NCBI RefSeq assembly: GCF_002210095.1
Contig: NZ_AQQR01000002.1
Location: forward strand, 1 to 64,000
Direction: 5' to 3'
Length of the DNA: 64,000 nt
From: Marinibacterium profundimaris
GTDB taxonomy: Bacteria; Pseudomonadota; Alphaproteobacteria; Rhodobacterales; Rhodobacteraceae
The notes under the pieces were generated by a model. It ran no database searches, was not told the DNA's origin, and saw only the letters and a list, made by a program, of their open reading frames with translations. The position numbers and the translations under genes were made by a program. This document shows positions 9,701-18,365 of this stretch, in pieces (position 1 is the first letter of the stretch; every line of letters starts with the position of its first letter).

Positions 9701-11649
9701 GTGCCGACCGACCGGGCGGGCAACGACTCGAGAAGCGCCTGCGCGGAGACTGCCGAAAACGCCTCGTCGCCGGGATGAATCGTGGTGATCGGCTCGCGAT
9801 GTCGCGCTGGCCGGTGGTTGCAGGCACAGCAGCGCGGCAAGTGGGCACCTTCGTCGTCATGCTCCATTTGCACCGCCTCGAGCCCGACCGCTCCGGCCTC
9901 TCCCTCTTCGAGCGGGAGGCCGGTCATGGGATCGACCCACCAGACTTCCGGCACGTTCGGATCTTCGTTGTCCTCTTCTTCCTCGCTTTCTGCAGTGGCC
10001 AGGCCAGGCAAAGGCCTAAGCAGGACCCGATCCGAGGCGCGCCCCTTATCTGGATCGAGTCCGGCACCGGTCATCCAGGCTTCGAGGTAAGGTTCTCCGC
10101 AATTGCGGCAGGTCATCAAGTGAAAGATTGGCCGATCTTCTTCGTCCCGCACAGGACCGATATGCACCGTACCAACGCCTTCCCCCGTGTCATGGTCGAG
10201 CGTGACGCCAACACGATCCACGGAACTGGCAATCAAGTGATACCGCGCGGGAAGAAGTGGAAAGACCGCAGAATCTTCACTTTTTGCCAACACTCCGATG
10301 GAAATGAGTCCGATGAGGCCTGCAATCGCAGTTGCCGGATCGTCGTCCGGAAAGATCTCCTCGGCAAGATCCGTTAGCGGTTGCGGGCCACGCTCAAGAA
10401 TGTCCGCAAGTGTGTGAACCTCAGTGAAACGGCTCAGGCACTGGATTAGACCATCTCCAAGTCTAGTGTCATCGCCGATGCATAACGCGTCGAGATCCTC
10501 GAGTTCGCATTCCAAGTTCCAGTCTCGCACCGATACTACGTGGCCGGTCCGCTCGCGCATGGCAACGAAGGCCGATAGTGCCCTTGCCGCGTCCCATTGA
10601 TCTGCACCGAACCCACTCGGTGCGTGCTGACCCGCGAGAGCTGGGTGCCTCCGGCGGCGCGACATCACCACGGATCTTGCGGCAGCGAACGGCTCCCCGA
10701 ACAGGTCGGCTGCGAAAGTGGCCAACTCTTCCTTCCGCGCCTCGTCGAGCGATGCGGAGGTTCCCACACAGCGCACCGATCCTGGCGCTGCTCCGACACT
10801 ATCTTTCAGACGACGGAGCAGGAAGGACACCTCGATCGCTGATGCGCCCGTGTAGGTGTGTAGCTCGTCGAGCACGATCCAGCGCAGGTCGGCGCCGTTG
10901 AGGAGCGGGCGGTTGGTGGGCAGTAGCAGGATGTGCTCTAACATGGCGTAGTTGGTTATGAGAATGTGGGGTGGCTGGGCCCGCATCTCCGCCCGCGACA
11001 AGCGCCACTCAAGCGGAACCTGCACATCTTCGCCGAACTCTTCCACGTATGTTGGGGTGGCCCGCAGGGTGGACTCTTCCTGCTCGCGCGACGCAGTTGA
11101 TCTCACCTGCCCCGTATAGCGTCCAAGCGTGATGCCGGGATTCCCGAGGTCTCTGAAAAGAAGCTTCGCGATCCGCGTGAGTTGGTCGTTCGCGAGCGCG
11201 TTCAATGGGTAAACAAGGATCGCTCGCACGCCCGGGCGTTCCAGGTCACCCTGCGCGAGAATGTCGTCTATAAGCGGGAATAGGAAGCTCTCAGTCTTGC
11301 CTGAGCCCGTTCCCGTTGCCACGAGGTAGTTGTCGTCACGCAGCAATGCGTGCTCCTGATGAGCATGGAGCGGGCGGGACCACACTGCAGGTGCGGTATG
11401 CGCCATGGTTTCCCATGCTGGCTGCAGTAGGCCATCGCTCCGGAGGCTCTCGAGCGAGCGCCCCTTCTCGAAGTCCGGCAACGTCTCTACAAAAGGACCC
11501 TTGACCAGTTCCTGCGCCGCCACAGCGGAGACAAGCTTCGCTGCCAGCTGGGGCGCCCGCACTGAATTGACTGGTGACGCTGTAGTCACGAAGCGCTTTA
11601 GGGTTGCATCCAATACACTGCGAAACCGGTTCGGATCCAAGTCACTCAT
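6709..11649 (-). CDS. DUF1998-type DEAD/DEAH-box helicase (1646 aa), DrmA/DruE/MrfA-like
   Basis: Superfamily 2 helicase. Walker A ATGTGSGKTE lies at about residues 111-120, Walker B DELH at 261-264, motif III GTSASL near 296-301, TTTMEMGVDLGDLEAVL near 1005, and motif VI QQRAGRAGRR near 1032-1041. Several CxxC pairs (CRNCGEPY, CEACGCPQ, CPACEH) and the Cys-rich C-terminus CIRACSRCLHDYSNQRVW are the usual DUF1998 zinc-binding end. The motif FSDNRQDAAFFAPFF (about residue 661) is shared by large helicases of defence loci. An upstream in-frame extension to 11736 exists, but ATG 11649 overlaps the previous stop as ATGA, indicating translational coupling, and is chosen. It probably translocates on DNA as the motor of the three- or four-gene set. 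DrmA (DISARM), DruE (Druantia) and the repair helicase MrfA share this architecture, so the system identity is open. Confidence 0.85.
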   Translation of the reverse strand: MSDLDPNRFRSVLDATLKRFVTTASPVNSVRAPQLAAKLVSAVAAQELVKGPFVETLPDFEKGRSLESLRSDGLLQPAWETMAHTAPAVWSRPLHAHQEHALLRDDNYLVATGTGSGKTESFLFPLIDDILAQGDLERPGVRAILVYPLNALANDQLTRIAKLLFRDLGNPGITLGRYTGQVRSTASREQEESTLRATPTYVEEFGEDVQVPLEWRLSRAEMRAQPPHILITNYAMLEHILLLPTNRPLLNGADLRWIVLDELHTYTGASAIEVSFLLRRLKDSVGAAPGSVRCVGTSASLDEARKEELATFAADLFGEPFAAARSVVMSRRRRHPALAGQHAPSGFGADQWDAARALSAFVAMRERTGHVVSVRDWNLECELEDLDALCIGDDTRLGDGLIQCLSRFTEVHTLADILERGPQPLTDLAEEIFPDDDPATAIAGLIGLISIGVLAKSEDSAVFPLLPARYHLIASSVDRVGVTLDHDTGEGVGTVHIGPVRDEEDRPIFHLMTCRNCGEPYLEAWMTGAGLDPDKGRASDRVLLRPLPGLATAESEEEEDNEDPNVPEVWWVDPMTGLPLEEGEAGAVGLEAVQMEHDDEGAHLPRCCACNHRPARHREPITTIHPGDEAFSAVSAQALLESLPARSVGTAPPMDGRNLLVFSDNRQDAAFFAPFFERTARDMAVRGAMLDALSRGALDLDNLVTASQRSLRQHGLRLYAPGVEPMLREEINEELRLKTLIAAELSTFGKGRLSLEGFGLISIDYEGLDRVVRLAERPMPDALKPHAEAYVRWLLKTAREHRAIAYEGSGGVDLVDDSIWGRFNAQRDRCITLNKNPRASLAMHIIPAAGHSNRFVQLLQKMGTAVDAPIDDVTARDVLERIFRAFESPNSMMIAHGRGLGLKLDRHIRVIPGRERPLLRCDTCGVRTQIDTAGVCASRGCSGRLEPVSEAERDALETTNHYVARYGERPMLSVAREHTAAIAGHVRARTEELFKQGEVNLLSCTTTMEMGVDLGDLEAVLCKNVPPSIANYQQRAGRAGRRAQVAPIVLTTARSSRYDQAVYHRFGQYLVEKPRVPYLNLDNPGFFQRHQMSVALAGFLDYRLGAAIGMGAPRLKALFGEFLDGATRTGWGEDRDAWAASSAGQQAFRRAANLALRLESTVLGIALDARGVEAMFRRRTDALADAVFGRWQIMHDNVQLLEVERAALPESDERERDKKARAIAALNAQKARFLNQFVVEEMSRRAVIPTYAFPVHSVALEVMTRAGGGGFGTSQVPLELDRDGAIGITEYAPRAEVVAGGRVWTSAGISKRNRFTGDDAFVDKALYRACEACGCPQITAEGADPAEDCAQCRAPFHPFNRVRHFLRPKGFVTSFAEPDGRDPGAARIRPAPTDDARLLTEAPRSAYQATDIEDIRTFHAPGSGRPEAELGRIITINRGPDRGGFVWCPACEHAEPVEGHGPERRWQRRSMMSTHINPRTGERCRVDLARQVQPIDLAHVFETDVRAFLFSGGPRARIGTPPPFDETLRRTLQEALRLGAAQLLETDPRDLRALTQVLDGDLVVVLYDAVSGGAGYAARLTRDAGFSMRVLLTMTRDVLECTNPDCIRACSRCLHDYSNQRVWHELDRNPALVWVDALLNGVAVSA

Positions 11650-14600
11650 GGGGTCGCCTCTCTGGATTGGAGTGCATGCGCGCGACACGCGGCATCCCAG
11701 AACATCAGTATGATTGAAAAGAGCTCGGGGCCGCATCGCACCGACACAGTCAGGACCTCGCCAACGGTATCGCGTGGCAATCCGGTGCGGGTCACGAGGT
11801 CGGCCAAGAAATCATCCGAGCGCCCGATCCGGCTCGCCCGGGCAAAGCGCTCGAGCAATGCTGTGATGCGTGCAGGGAGCGCGTCCTTTCCGCCCGTCAG
11901 ATCGAATGCGCGGAGCCTAGCCAACTCAGCGCTATGAGCCGCAAATACCGATCTTGCAGCTCCACCGAGCACTCCTTCGGAAAGCAGAGGACGTCCACCA
12001 AACTTGTCGAGCCGAAGGCGCAGGAGGCCCATGGCTTGCTCCATGGCATCGCCTCCAAGTACGGGAGGCAGCCCCTCCGCAAGCGCGATCCTGTCGAGCC
12101 ACCGCGTTGTTGCATCTGTTGCGCTCGGATCGGGCAAACCGTCCGCGTCAACTGTCTCGAGCCGGGCAAGCGCGCCGAGCATTCCGTCCTGGTCAATGGC
12201 GCCAAGCGCAGATAGGTCGCGCGAAAAAAGCCAGGGCGCGGCGCCTAGAACATCGCCCCGGGCCACGCGGCCGCCTGAAGTCGTCGCAGCGAGTGCTGGC
12301 AGGAAAGGGCGCACCATGCCTTGCTGCGCAAGCTGTCGGGCAGCCTCGGTGCGGGATTGGGCCAGAGCGCGGTAAAGTTGGTCCGCAAGTGCGGCGGTGC
12401 TCGGCTCCGCCGCCAGCCTCGCAAGGTTTGATAGTGCGTTGCGGCTCGGTCCTGACGCCCCGTTGAGGCCAACTGCAACCGGGTGCCTATCGGAACCGCA
12501 TAGCTCTTCGAAGCTCTCTCCGACTTCGCGCACTAGGATTGTCGCCCGCGCGGCCATCCTAAACTCCGACTTCCTAATCTGGACCTCGATGCGATCGCCC
12601 AATGTCACGGAAACACCCGAGGGTAGCGGCGCCTTGACCGGACGCGGGCCGAGCATTTCGAATCCTTCGGAAACTTCTCCGGAGACATCCTCTATCCGAA
12701 TGCCCACCCCATCGAGACGCTTCGCCGGCTCGAAAGCCACAGACACGAAGACATCGTCTTCGAAACATTCGATCCGCCTCGGGTCGTTGACCTGCAAGAC
12801 CCTGAGCAGAGTCTCGACGCGGCCATCAGGATGGCACAGAGCAATACGGTCGTCTTGTCCTTCGCCGCCTAAAACCGATGCCGGAACCTCTAGCCGGCGG
12901 GAGCCCCGGAACGGACCACGTTGTCGCACGCCAAAAATGAGGAGATCTGTATCAGATGGCGCTCCTTCGACGACGATCGCGTCCTGGCGTTCGGAAGCGC
13001 CGCGTAACCAGACCGCGCCATGCGCCACCCGCTCGCGCCCATCAACCCCTGGGCGATGCCGCCAGACACGCACGCCGCGGAACGGGATTTCAAACTCAGC
13101 TAAATCGCCATCGACCGACACGGCAAGGCACGCCGCCGGAGCAGCATGGCGCGGGTCCATGGTGAGCCGGCCGGCGATCTTCAACCAGCCGGCGCTGTGA
13201 GCGGCGCTGAAGGTCTCGGGGGCTACAACATCCTCGACATTGCCTGAGGGCGTCCGCCCTACACCGGGCCAGATATAAGCGGCATTAGTGCGCTCAGCGC
13301 GTGCATCGCCAGTCGATGATGCGCCCGTCACCAGCAGATCGAAAACCGCGCGTCCGGGCGCAGCTGGGCGGTCGAGCCGCAGCGAACGAAATGAAACGCG
13401 CGCTACACCGTCTGGCCCCGGCGTGACCGGCGCATGCGATCTCTGTCCGCTGAGGGTCATCCGCAGAACCCGCGGTTCCACGAGCGCCGGATCCACTCGA
13501 ACCTCAACGAAGCCCTCTTGCGTCCCCTCTCGAAGGATACGTGCACCCCAGCTGCCAAGTGGCGGTGCGATCACCCTGAGGCCCGGCTCCACGCTGACGG
13601 AAATCCGCACCTTGAAGCCGACCCCTGCGGCTTCGGCGCCAGTTCCAACCGACACCCACGCCATGGAGAACGTAGGGTCTTTGGCTGGGACCGACGGACC
13701 GAAGCCTGTCGCCTCGAATGGTGCGCGCGCCAAGATAACCACTTCTTCCGCATGCACAAAAGCCTGAGCCTCCGCCCCCCGCGCCTCGTATAGGAAGGTG
13801 CCCGTATAGGCATCGAAGATCCAGGCCACCCCTTCGGTTGGCGTCGTACGAATTGCCTCTCGCCGACCCGCGGACCATGTAATTGTTGGAGGCCATGGCG
13901 TTGGCAGTGGGACGGGCTGGCCACCTGTCACGCGTTTCGGAAACGGTCCCATCTCAAGGCTTTGTGGAACCGATCCCTGTTCTGGCAGAAGTGCGATTGC
14001 ATCTTTCCACCAGATTGGACGCGGTGGGCCGATCACGTGCTCCTTCCTTAGGCCTTGGTTACGTGCCGCGCGATCAAGCGCTTCGAAGAGCGCCCTGTCG
14101 CGCGGCCCGATCGGCGCATCGCTTAGTCGCCAGGCGTTCGCTCGCAACGCATAATGGCCAACCTGATCAAACAAGAGCGATGATCGCGCCCGTTTCAGAG
14201 CTTCTGGCATCCAGGTCAGTGTTGCGCGCTGCCAGGCCACCGATGCCGCGGTGTCCTCGATCGCAGGTGGTCCCAGCCGTTTGAGCGCAGACACCAACGC
14301 CGACGCAAGCGACCCAACTTGGGCATCTGCGACACCGAGAAGAGGGAAGAAGAGATCGCTCGGATGATTGCCAGACACTTTGAGGCCAAGCTTTTGGCAA
14401 GCTATGCGAAACCCTATCTTCAGTCCTTCTTTCGCGTCGGGTGACGACAGGGACGCACCAAGGCCGTGGGAGATGTGGGAATAAACGTGCTTTGAGCTCT
14501 CACCGTATCGTACGGCAAGTTGATCCAGCGTCGCCCAGATTGCGAGTGCTGGGTACTTCGAAAAGAACTGCCTAGAATTATTCGCGGCAAGAAGGCATTT

Positions 14601-14738
14601 GCTCGCCACGCGGCGGGCCTCAGCTGGATCGCCCGGCGTCAACTGACCAGGGAACGGTGTCGCGCCTCGTGACCGCCATTGCGAAAGTAACGCCGCATCT
14701 ATCTGCTGCGCTGACGCCCAATCTTCAAAAGTGGCCAC
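11646..14738 (-). CDS. Large protein of unknown family (1030 aa), first gene of the helicase set
   Basis: No family recognised. The N-terminal 300 residues look alpha-helical (RRVASKCLLAANNSRQFF, SDLFFPLLGVADAQ), the middle third (about 330-760) is rich in short beta-like segments with many Val/Arg/Gly, and the end is helical again. No catalytic motif or membrane segment is visible. An in-frame GTG at 14807 would add 23 residues, but GTG 14738 has a strong GGAGGGGAGG Shine-Dalgarno immediately upstream (14743-14752), so it is taken as the start. Its stop overlaps the helicase ATG as ATGA. That coupling to a DUF1998 helicase suggests a structural or specificity subunit, comparable in position to the uncharacterised large partners of DruE, but this is inference. 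Confidence 0.7.
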   Translation of the reverse strand: MATFEDWASAQQIDAALLSQWRSRGATPFPGQLTPGDPAEARRVASKCLLAANNSRQFFSKYPALAIWATLDQLAVRYGESSKHVYSHISHGLGASLSSPDAKEGLKIGFRIACQKLGLKVSGNHPSDLFFPLLGVADAQVGSLASALVSALKRLGPPAIEDTAASVAWQRATLTWMPEALKRARSSLLFDQVGHYALRANAWRLSDAPIGPRDRALFEALDRAARNQGLRKEHVIGPPRPIWWKDAIALLPEQGSVPQSLEMGPFPKRVTGGQPVPLPTPWPPTITWSAGRREAIRTTPTEGVAWIFDAYTGTFLYEARGAEAQAFVHAEEVVILARAPFEATGFGPSVPAKDPTFSMAWVSVGTGAEAAGVGFKVRISVSVEPGLRVIAPPLGSWGARILREGTQEGFVEVRVDPALVEPRVLRMTLSGQRSHAPVTPGPDGVARVSFRSLRLDRPAAPGRAVFDLLVTGASSTGDARAERTNAAYIWPGVGRTPSGNVEDVVAPETFSAAHSAGWLKIAGRLTMDPRHAAPAACLAVSVDGDLAEFEIPFRGVRVWRHRPGVDGRERVAHGAVWLRGASERQDAIVVEGAPSDTDLLIFGVRQRGPFRGSRRLEVPASVLGGEGQDDRIALCHPDGRVETLLRVLQVNDPRRIECFEDDVFVSVAFEPAKRLDGVGIRIEDVSGEVSEGFEMLGPRPVKAPLPSGVSVTLGDRIEVQIRKSEFRMAARATILVREVGESFEELCGSDRHPVAVGLNGASGPSRNALSNLARLAAEPSTAALADQLYRALAQSRTEAARQLAQQGMVRPFLPALAATTSGGRVARGDVLGAAPWLFSRDLSALGAIDQDGMLGALARLETVDADGLPDPSATDATTRWLDRIALAEGLPPVLGGDAMEQAMGLLRLRLDKFGGRPLLSEGVLGGAARSVFAAHSAELARLRAFDLTGGKDALPARITALLERFARASRIGRSDDFLADLVTRTGLPRDTVGEVLTVSVRCGPELFSIILMFWDAACRAHALQSREATP

Positions 14739-15185
14739 GCGGCCTCCCCTCCAAACAAGTACTTGGACATCCCCGCATTTTGCGATGCCTATTTGCGAAG
14801 CCGCCACTAAGAGTTCCGGGTTCGGCTATTCCGAAGGGCTCCGCCTGACTTTCCCCACGATATATTAGGCGATCTCCGTATTCACGTCCGCACTACTATG
14901 GCAGACCTCACCCTGCCAGCAGCCTAGAGAGCAGACAAGAGCACCGCCTCAGATTTTCCATCTTCTCTTAGATCAAAGCACATAGCCGGCTTTCGAGGCT
15001 GCCGAACCAAAACCGAAAGCGCAGTCAGGCTCACTCCGCGATCATGGGGCCTAGGGGTCGGGGAGCAGAGCACAACAGCCGGAGAAATCAGCGTTCGGTC
15101 ACCATTTCAGGACGCATGGCTTGACATTCTGAAACCGTTCAGCGTGGTTGCCCAAAACGCATCATTCAACCCTTGGGGAGTAGGC
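14739..15185. other. Intergenic region upstream of the helicase gene set
   Basis: About 450 bases without a supported gene. On the minus strand an AT-rich TAATATAT block at about 14863-14870 could be a -10 element for the large-gene operon, but no convincing -35 box was found. No repeats or RNA structure stood out. Confidence 0.3.
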
Positions 15186-15578
15186 TTAGAGTAACAACCC
15201 GAGTTCATTAAGTATCGCATTGAGCAGTTGGCCGTCATCGAGGCCTGCCAGCGATGCGTTCTTTCCAAACGCGCCCAGAGCCCAGATCGTCAGGAGCTTC
15301 CGCATGACGGCTGCGGGTGCGTCCATTCCGTGTGTGGCCAGGTCGAGCAGGAGGAGCTGATAGGCTTGGTCGAGGCTTCTCGTGGGCCCGGCACCGCCGC
15401 GGGATTGCGAGCTGATGTGCGGTGATATCGTGGGCTTGAGCAGCTTGTAGACGGCGTCCTTCGCTTCCGCGGTCCACGGATCGCCCCGCTCTGAAACGTC
15501 GGTGCAGATCGCGAGATTGGCGATTTCGGTGGCGCTCAGCCAAGTTCCGAAAAGGTACTTGCCACCTACCTCTGACAT
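15186..15578 (-). CDS. Hypothetical protein (130 aa)
   Basis: A small acidic-to-neutral protein beginning MSEVGGKYLFGTWLSATEIA and ending in a Leu-rich tail (LLNAILNELGLLL). An ATG at 15578 preceded by a GGAGAGACG Shine-Dalgarno is preferred over the longer 141-aa reading. There is no signal peptide, membrane segment or recognised motif. It lies co-directionally between the defence genes and the mobilization genes. Function unknown. Confidence 0.5.
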   Translation of the reverse strand: MSEVGGKYLFGTWLSATEIANLAICTDVSERGDPWTAEAKDAVYKLLKPTISPHISSQSRGGAGPTRSLDQAYQLLLLDLATHGMDAPAAVMRKLLTIWALGAFGKNASLAGLDDGQLLNAILNELGLLL

Positions 15579-15691
15579 AAGCGTCTCTCCAGGTTCGCAC
15601 GTCTTCCACACAGGTAGAACAGGGGGCGCCTCTAGTCTGAGACGGCGTTTCCCATGATCTTTCGAATATTCTCCGGCACACCTGACTCCTG

Positions 15692-16180
15692 CTAGATGAA
15701 AAGGCCTGTGACCGGGCCAAGAGGCTCAGTCGGCCCATCGATCCGAGCCGTACTCGACTCTGGCAAATCAGGTGCCACTGGTGGTCCGCCCGACACGATT
15801 TGGTCGCGCCAAGTCTCCCGATGTCGCGTGAGCAGATCCTGCGCGGCATCAAGAGCTTCTCTCCGCTTTGCCTGCGGATCGGGTGACGGAATCGGCACAG
15901 CCCTCAGCCGACCAAGGCGATACCAGCGCGACATTGTCCGCAACCAGCCTGTCTCGAGGTCGAAATCGTACTGGAAGCCCAGCACAGGAGACGTTGTCAC
16001 CCATGGGTCTGAAATCTCGGGGTGGCCGCTAACGTCGCCGTCGGCCCGGATGGCATCACCGTCACGCCAGACAAGGAACCAGTTGTCGATCAGCGGGGCG
16101 CCATCGATGTCACCTGAGCTCGGCCCGGCCTCGGCCTGCTCGACAGCGGACAAAAAGTCGTCACAGCTCATGTATCGCAA
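15692..16180 (-). CDS. Hypothetical protein (162 aa), TTG start
   Basis: The sequence has a central segment HPEISDPWVTTSPVLGFQYD followed by GWLRTMSRWYRLG and a charged helical region (KRREALDAAQDLLTRHRETW). I recognise no family with certainty; similar small proteins of unknown function occur on Rhodobacterales plasmids. The start is taken as TTG 16180 because a perfect AAGGAGG (16189-16195) sits 8 nt upstream; the ATG at 16171 would be 17 nt away. It lies downstream of the mobilization genes in the same direction. Confidence 0.5.
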   Translation of the reverse strand: MRYMSCDDFLSAVEQAEAGPSSGDIDGAPLIDNWFLVWRDGDAIRADGDVSGHPEISDPWVTTSPVLGFQYDFDLETGWLRTMSRWYRLGRLRAVPIPSPDPQAKRREALDAAQDLLTRHRETWRDQIVSGGPPVAPDLPESSTARIDGPTEPLGPVTGLFI

Positions 16181-16286
16181 TCTTCAGGCCTCCTTGTTCC
16201 ATGGCAGCCGGTCGCGCGCTTGGATAGCGCATCGCTTCGTGATCTGGGCAAACCGATCATGATTGATCCCGTCCGTGCCGAGTTGA

Positions 16287-16655
16287 TCACAAGGGCCAAA
16301 GCGGTGCCCCCCAGAGCGCCAAGGATATGAAGGTGCTGCCCAGCAGGACGCTTCCCAGCAATATGCCCAGGCCAAGGCGCCTATGTCTTCGCAGAAGGCG
16401 GCCGCTTTCCTTGCCGAGGATGGTGAGGTCTGCCTCGAGCTTCGCTTGCCGCTCTTCCGCCACAGCAACCCTTCGGCCGGTGACCTGCATGACGCCCCCG
16501 ATCCGATTTGCCTCAGCCGCCACCTCCTTGCGGAAGGCCGTCATCTGCCGTTCGAGCTCAGCCTGCATCTCCGCCAGCTCTGCCTCCGTCTTCCGGATCG
16601 TGTGGTTTCGCCTGGCCCGAAGCTCCTCGATCCGGGCGTCCAGCTCTCGGGTCAT
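16287..16655 (-). CDS. Coiled-coil protein with C-terminal membrane segment (122 aa), relaxase accessory
   Basis: The first 85 residues are a long charged coiled coil (RIEELRARRNHTIRKTEAEL and onward), followed by RRHRRLG and a hydrophobic helix LGILLGSVLLGSTFISLALW near the C-terminus. This layout resembles MobB/MbeB/MbeD-like mobilization accessories that sit next to relaxases. The ATG overlaps the relaxase stop as ATGA, so it is translationally coupled to the relaxase. It probably helps tether the relaxosome to the membrane; this is inferred from layout and context, not from a recognised family. Confidence 0.6.
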   Translation of the reverse strand: MTRELDARIEELRARRNHTIRKTEAELAEMQAELERQMTAFRKEVAAEANRIGGVMQVTGRRVAVAEERQAKLEADLTILGKESGRLLRRHRRLGLGILLGSVLLGSTFISLALWGAPLWPL

Positions 16656-18091
16656 GGTTCGATCCCCTTCGCTGATTGGTATCGCGGATCGCACCCGGCC
16701 GGGGGCTGATCCTCCACCAGGTCGTTCAATTCAGCCTCGGCCGCAGCCGGTTTCAGGTGGCGCTTGATCAGCTCCCAGCACCGGGAGACGATCTGAAGGA
16801 TGCGATCCAGGGAGCTCGCGATATCCAGCTCTCCGACCCGACGCTTCAGGCGTTCATCGTGGATGGTCCAGCCTTCCCCCGTTGGCGCCGGCACGACTTC
16901 ACCGGTCAGCACGCCGATCATCAGCTTGCGGGCCAGCTCAAAGGCCTCGCGTACCCCGTCCCGGCGATAGGAATCGGCCTGGGAGTGGACCTCCTCCATC
17001 TTGCTCTCGGCGTCGAGCCGCAGCTGCCGAGCCTTGCGCTTGGCGTCGAGGAGGTAGGCGTCGGCCACGGCGGTATCTTCCTCGGCCTTCTTCCGGGCAC
17101 GGTTTTCCAGCCTTGTTGCCTCCGCCTCCGCGGTGGCCAGTCTGGCCACTGCCGCCTCGCGATCGCGGCGGGACGCCTCGAGCAGCGCATCGCTCTCGGT
17201 CGATGCGCTCTGTCGCTTCGCCTCTGCCTCGGCGTCCAGCAGGGCGGCGTGCTCCAGCTGCTCCGCCAGATGGGCGGTGATCTCCTCCTCCGTGGCCGAG
17301 AGCTCTTCCTCGTGGATGGCCAGCGCCGAGACACGATCCTCCATTTCCCGCAGCAGCAGCGCGTCCTGCTCCGCAGCCGCCTTGCGCGCGCGCCACTCCG
17401 CCCGTGACAGCCTTTCCCGCTTCGGACCCAGCCGGGTGAGCGCGGCGGCAATGCCGACCTCGCGGTGGTACTCGTCCTGAAGTTCCCGCGCCCGGGCCTT
17501 GTAGGCCGCGTTCCCGAGCTTCACCGCGGCTTTGGCGTCGTGACCGGCCTCCCGGGCGGCGGCTTCGGCTTCGGTCTTCGCGGCCCAGGCGGGGTTCAGG
17601 TCGCGGGCGGAACAGGTGGGATCATCTGTCGGCAGCACAAAGGCGTGCAGATGCGGGTGCTCTTCATCGAGGTGCTCGACCACGCCTATCAGCTTGTCGC
17701 CGAACATCCGCCGGAAATGGGCGAGGTTGTACTCGACCCAGGTTTCGTATTTCCGTCGGGCCTCCGCGTCCGCCTCGACCTGACTGGACAGGAGCGGATG
17801 CGAGGCCACGCAGGTCAGCAGAGTGTGACGGTCCTTGCGGATGCCGCGCTCCTTGGTCGAGCCATCGGCCAGCGTCACGGAAATCCGCCCGGCCTCCACC
17901 ATCGCATCATGACGCTCCTTGATCCGCGCCGGGTGCAGACCCGCGACGACACGCGGCGGGCGAGGGGCGGGGACGTGGGTGGAAAACCGGGGGATGCGGG
18001 CCGCTTCGGCCAGCACCTGCTCGACCGATTGGCCGGCGGGGTTGGCCTTGCGGGAAAAGCTCTGGAGGTGGAAGAACTGGGGGCCGCTCAT
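16652..18091 (-). CDS. MobV/Pre-family relaxase (plasmid mobilization protein, 479 aa)
   Basis: The protein starts MSGPQFFHLQSFSRKANPAG and carries the Mob/Pre histidine motif as VVEHLDEEHPHLHAFVLP near residues 145-165, which fits the HxDExxPHxH signature of MOBV relaxases. A long Ala/Glu/Arg coiled coil fills roughly residues 220-390. The enzyme nicks oriT and stays covalently bound to the transferred strand. The reading frame is open upstream to 18229, but ATG 18091 has GGAGGT directly before it and matches the usual N-terminus. The palindromic spacer 18188-18288 upstream is the likely oriT region, and the next gene is coupled by ATGA. It marks the left region as mobilizable; no type IV secretion genes are in view. 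Confidence 0.85.
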   Translation of the reverse strand: MSGPQFFHLQSFSRKANPAGQSVEQVLAEAARIPRFSTHVPAPRPPRVVAGLHPARIKERHDAMVEAGRISVTLADGSTKERGIRKDRHTLLTCVASHPLLSSQVEADAEARRKYETWVEYNLAHFRRMFGDKLIGVVEHLDEEHPHLHAFVLPTDDPTCSARDLNPAWAAKTEAEAAAREAGHDAKAAVKLGNAAYKARARELQDEYHREVGIAAALTRLGPKRERLSRAEWRARKAAAEQDALLLREMEDRVSALAIHEEELSATEEEITAHLAEQLEHAALLDAEAEAKRQSASTESDALLEASRRDREAAVARLATAEAEATRLENRARKKAEEDTAVADAYLLDAKRKARQLRLDAESKMEEVHSQADSYRRDGVREAFELARKLMIGVLTGEVVPAPTGEGWTIHDERLKRRVGELDIASSLDRILQIVSRCWELIKRHLKPAAAEAELNDLVEDQPPAGCDPRYQSAKGIEP

Positions 18092-18187
18092 GCTGCGACC
18101 TCCGTTCCCCGGGAAACGCAATATGGACCGACTACTGTGTTGGCAAGCAACACGTCGGGCAAGGCGCTGCGCCCCTGCACCCAGCCA

Positions 18188-18288
18188 GGCGGCTCCGCCG
18201 CCGATCCGTCCCGGATCGAAGCCGCCCATGGCGGCTGCAAAAGCCCTTCTCCGCCAGCCATGGGGTTGGCGCGTCGGCAGGCTTTTGC
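18188..18288. repeat. Cluster of palindromes upstream of the relaxase, candidate oriT
   Basis: Three perfect 6-bp-arm, 3-nt-loop inverted repeats follow each other: GGCGGC-tcc-GCCGCC (18188-18202), GATCCG-tcc-CGGATC (18203-18217) and GCCGCC-cat-GGCGGC (18221-18235). They are followed by a wide 9-bp repeat GCAAAAGCC (18237-18245) / GGCTTTTGC (18280-18288) that encloses a further CGCCAGCC/GGTTGGCG pair. Such structures directly upstream of a relaxase gene are typical of an origin of transfer. The nick site cannot be assigned by eye. Confidence 0.5.
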
Positions 18289-18365
18289 GGGGTGTCCCGG
18301 GAGCGCGGACCGCCTTGGCGCGGGGGTCGTTGGCCAGCCGGGGGCCGGGATCATGCCGGGTCTGG

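Noticed and set aside
6709-11649. Assignment as Druantia DruE or DISARM DrmA
   Set aside because: The DUF1998 helicase type fits both, but the partner genes (druA-H, drmB/drmC/methylase) were not recognised, so a definite name is not supported.
18092-18229. N-terminal extension of the relaxase
   Set aside because: The open frame continues, but a GGAGGT site just before ATG 18091 and the family N-terminus MSGPQFFHLQ argue against it. The extension overlaps the palindromes.
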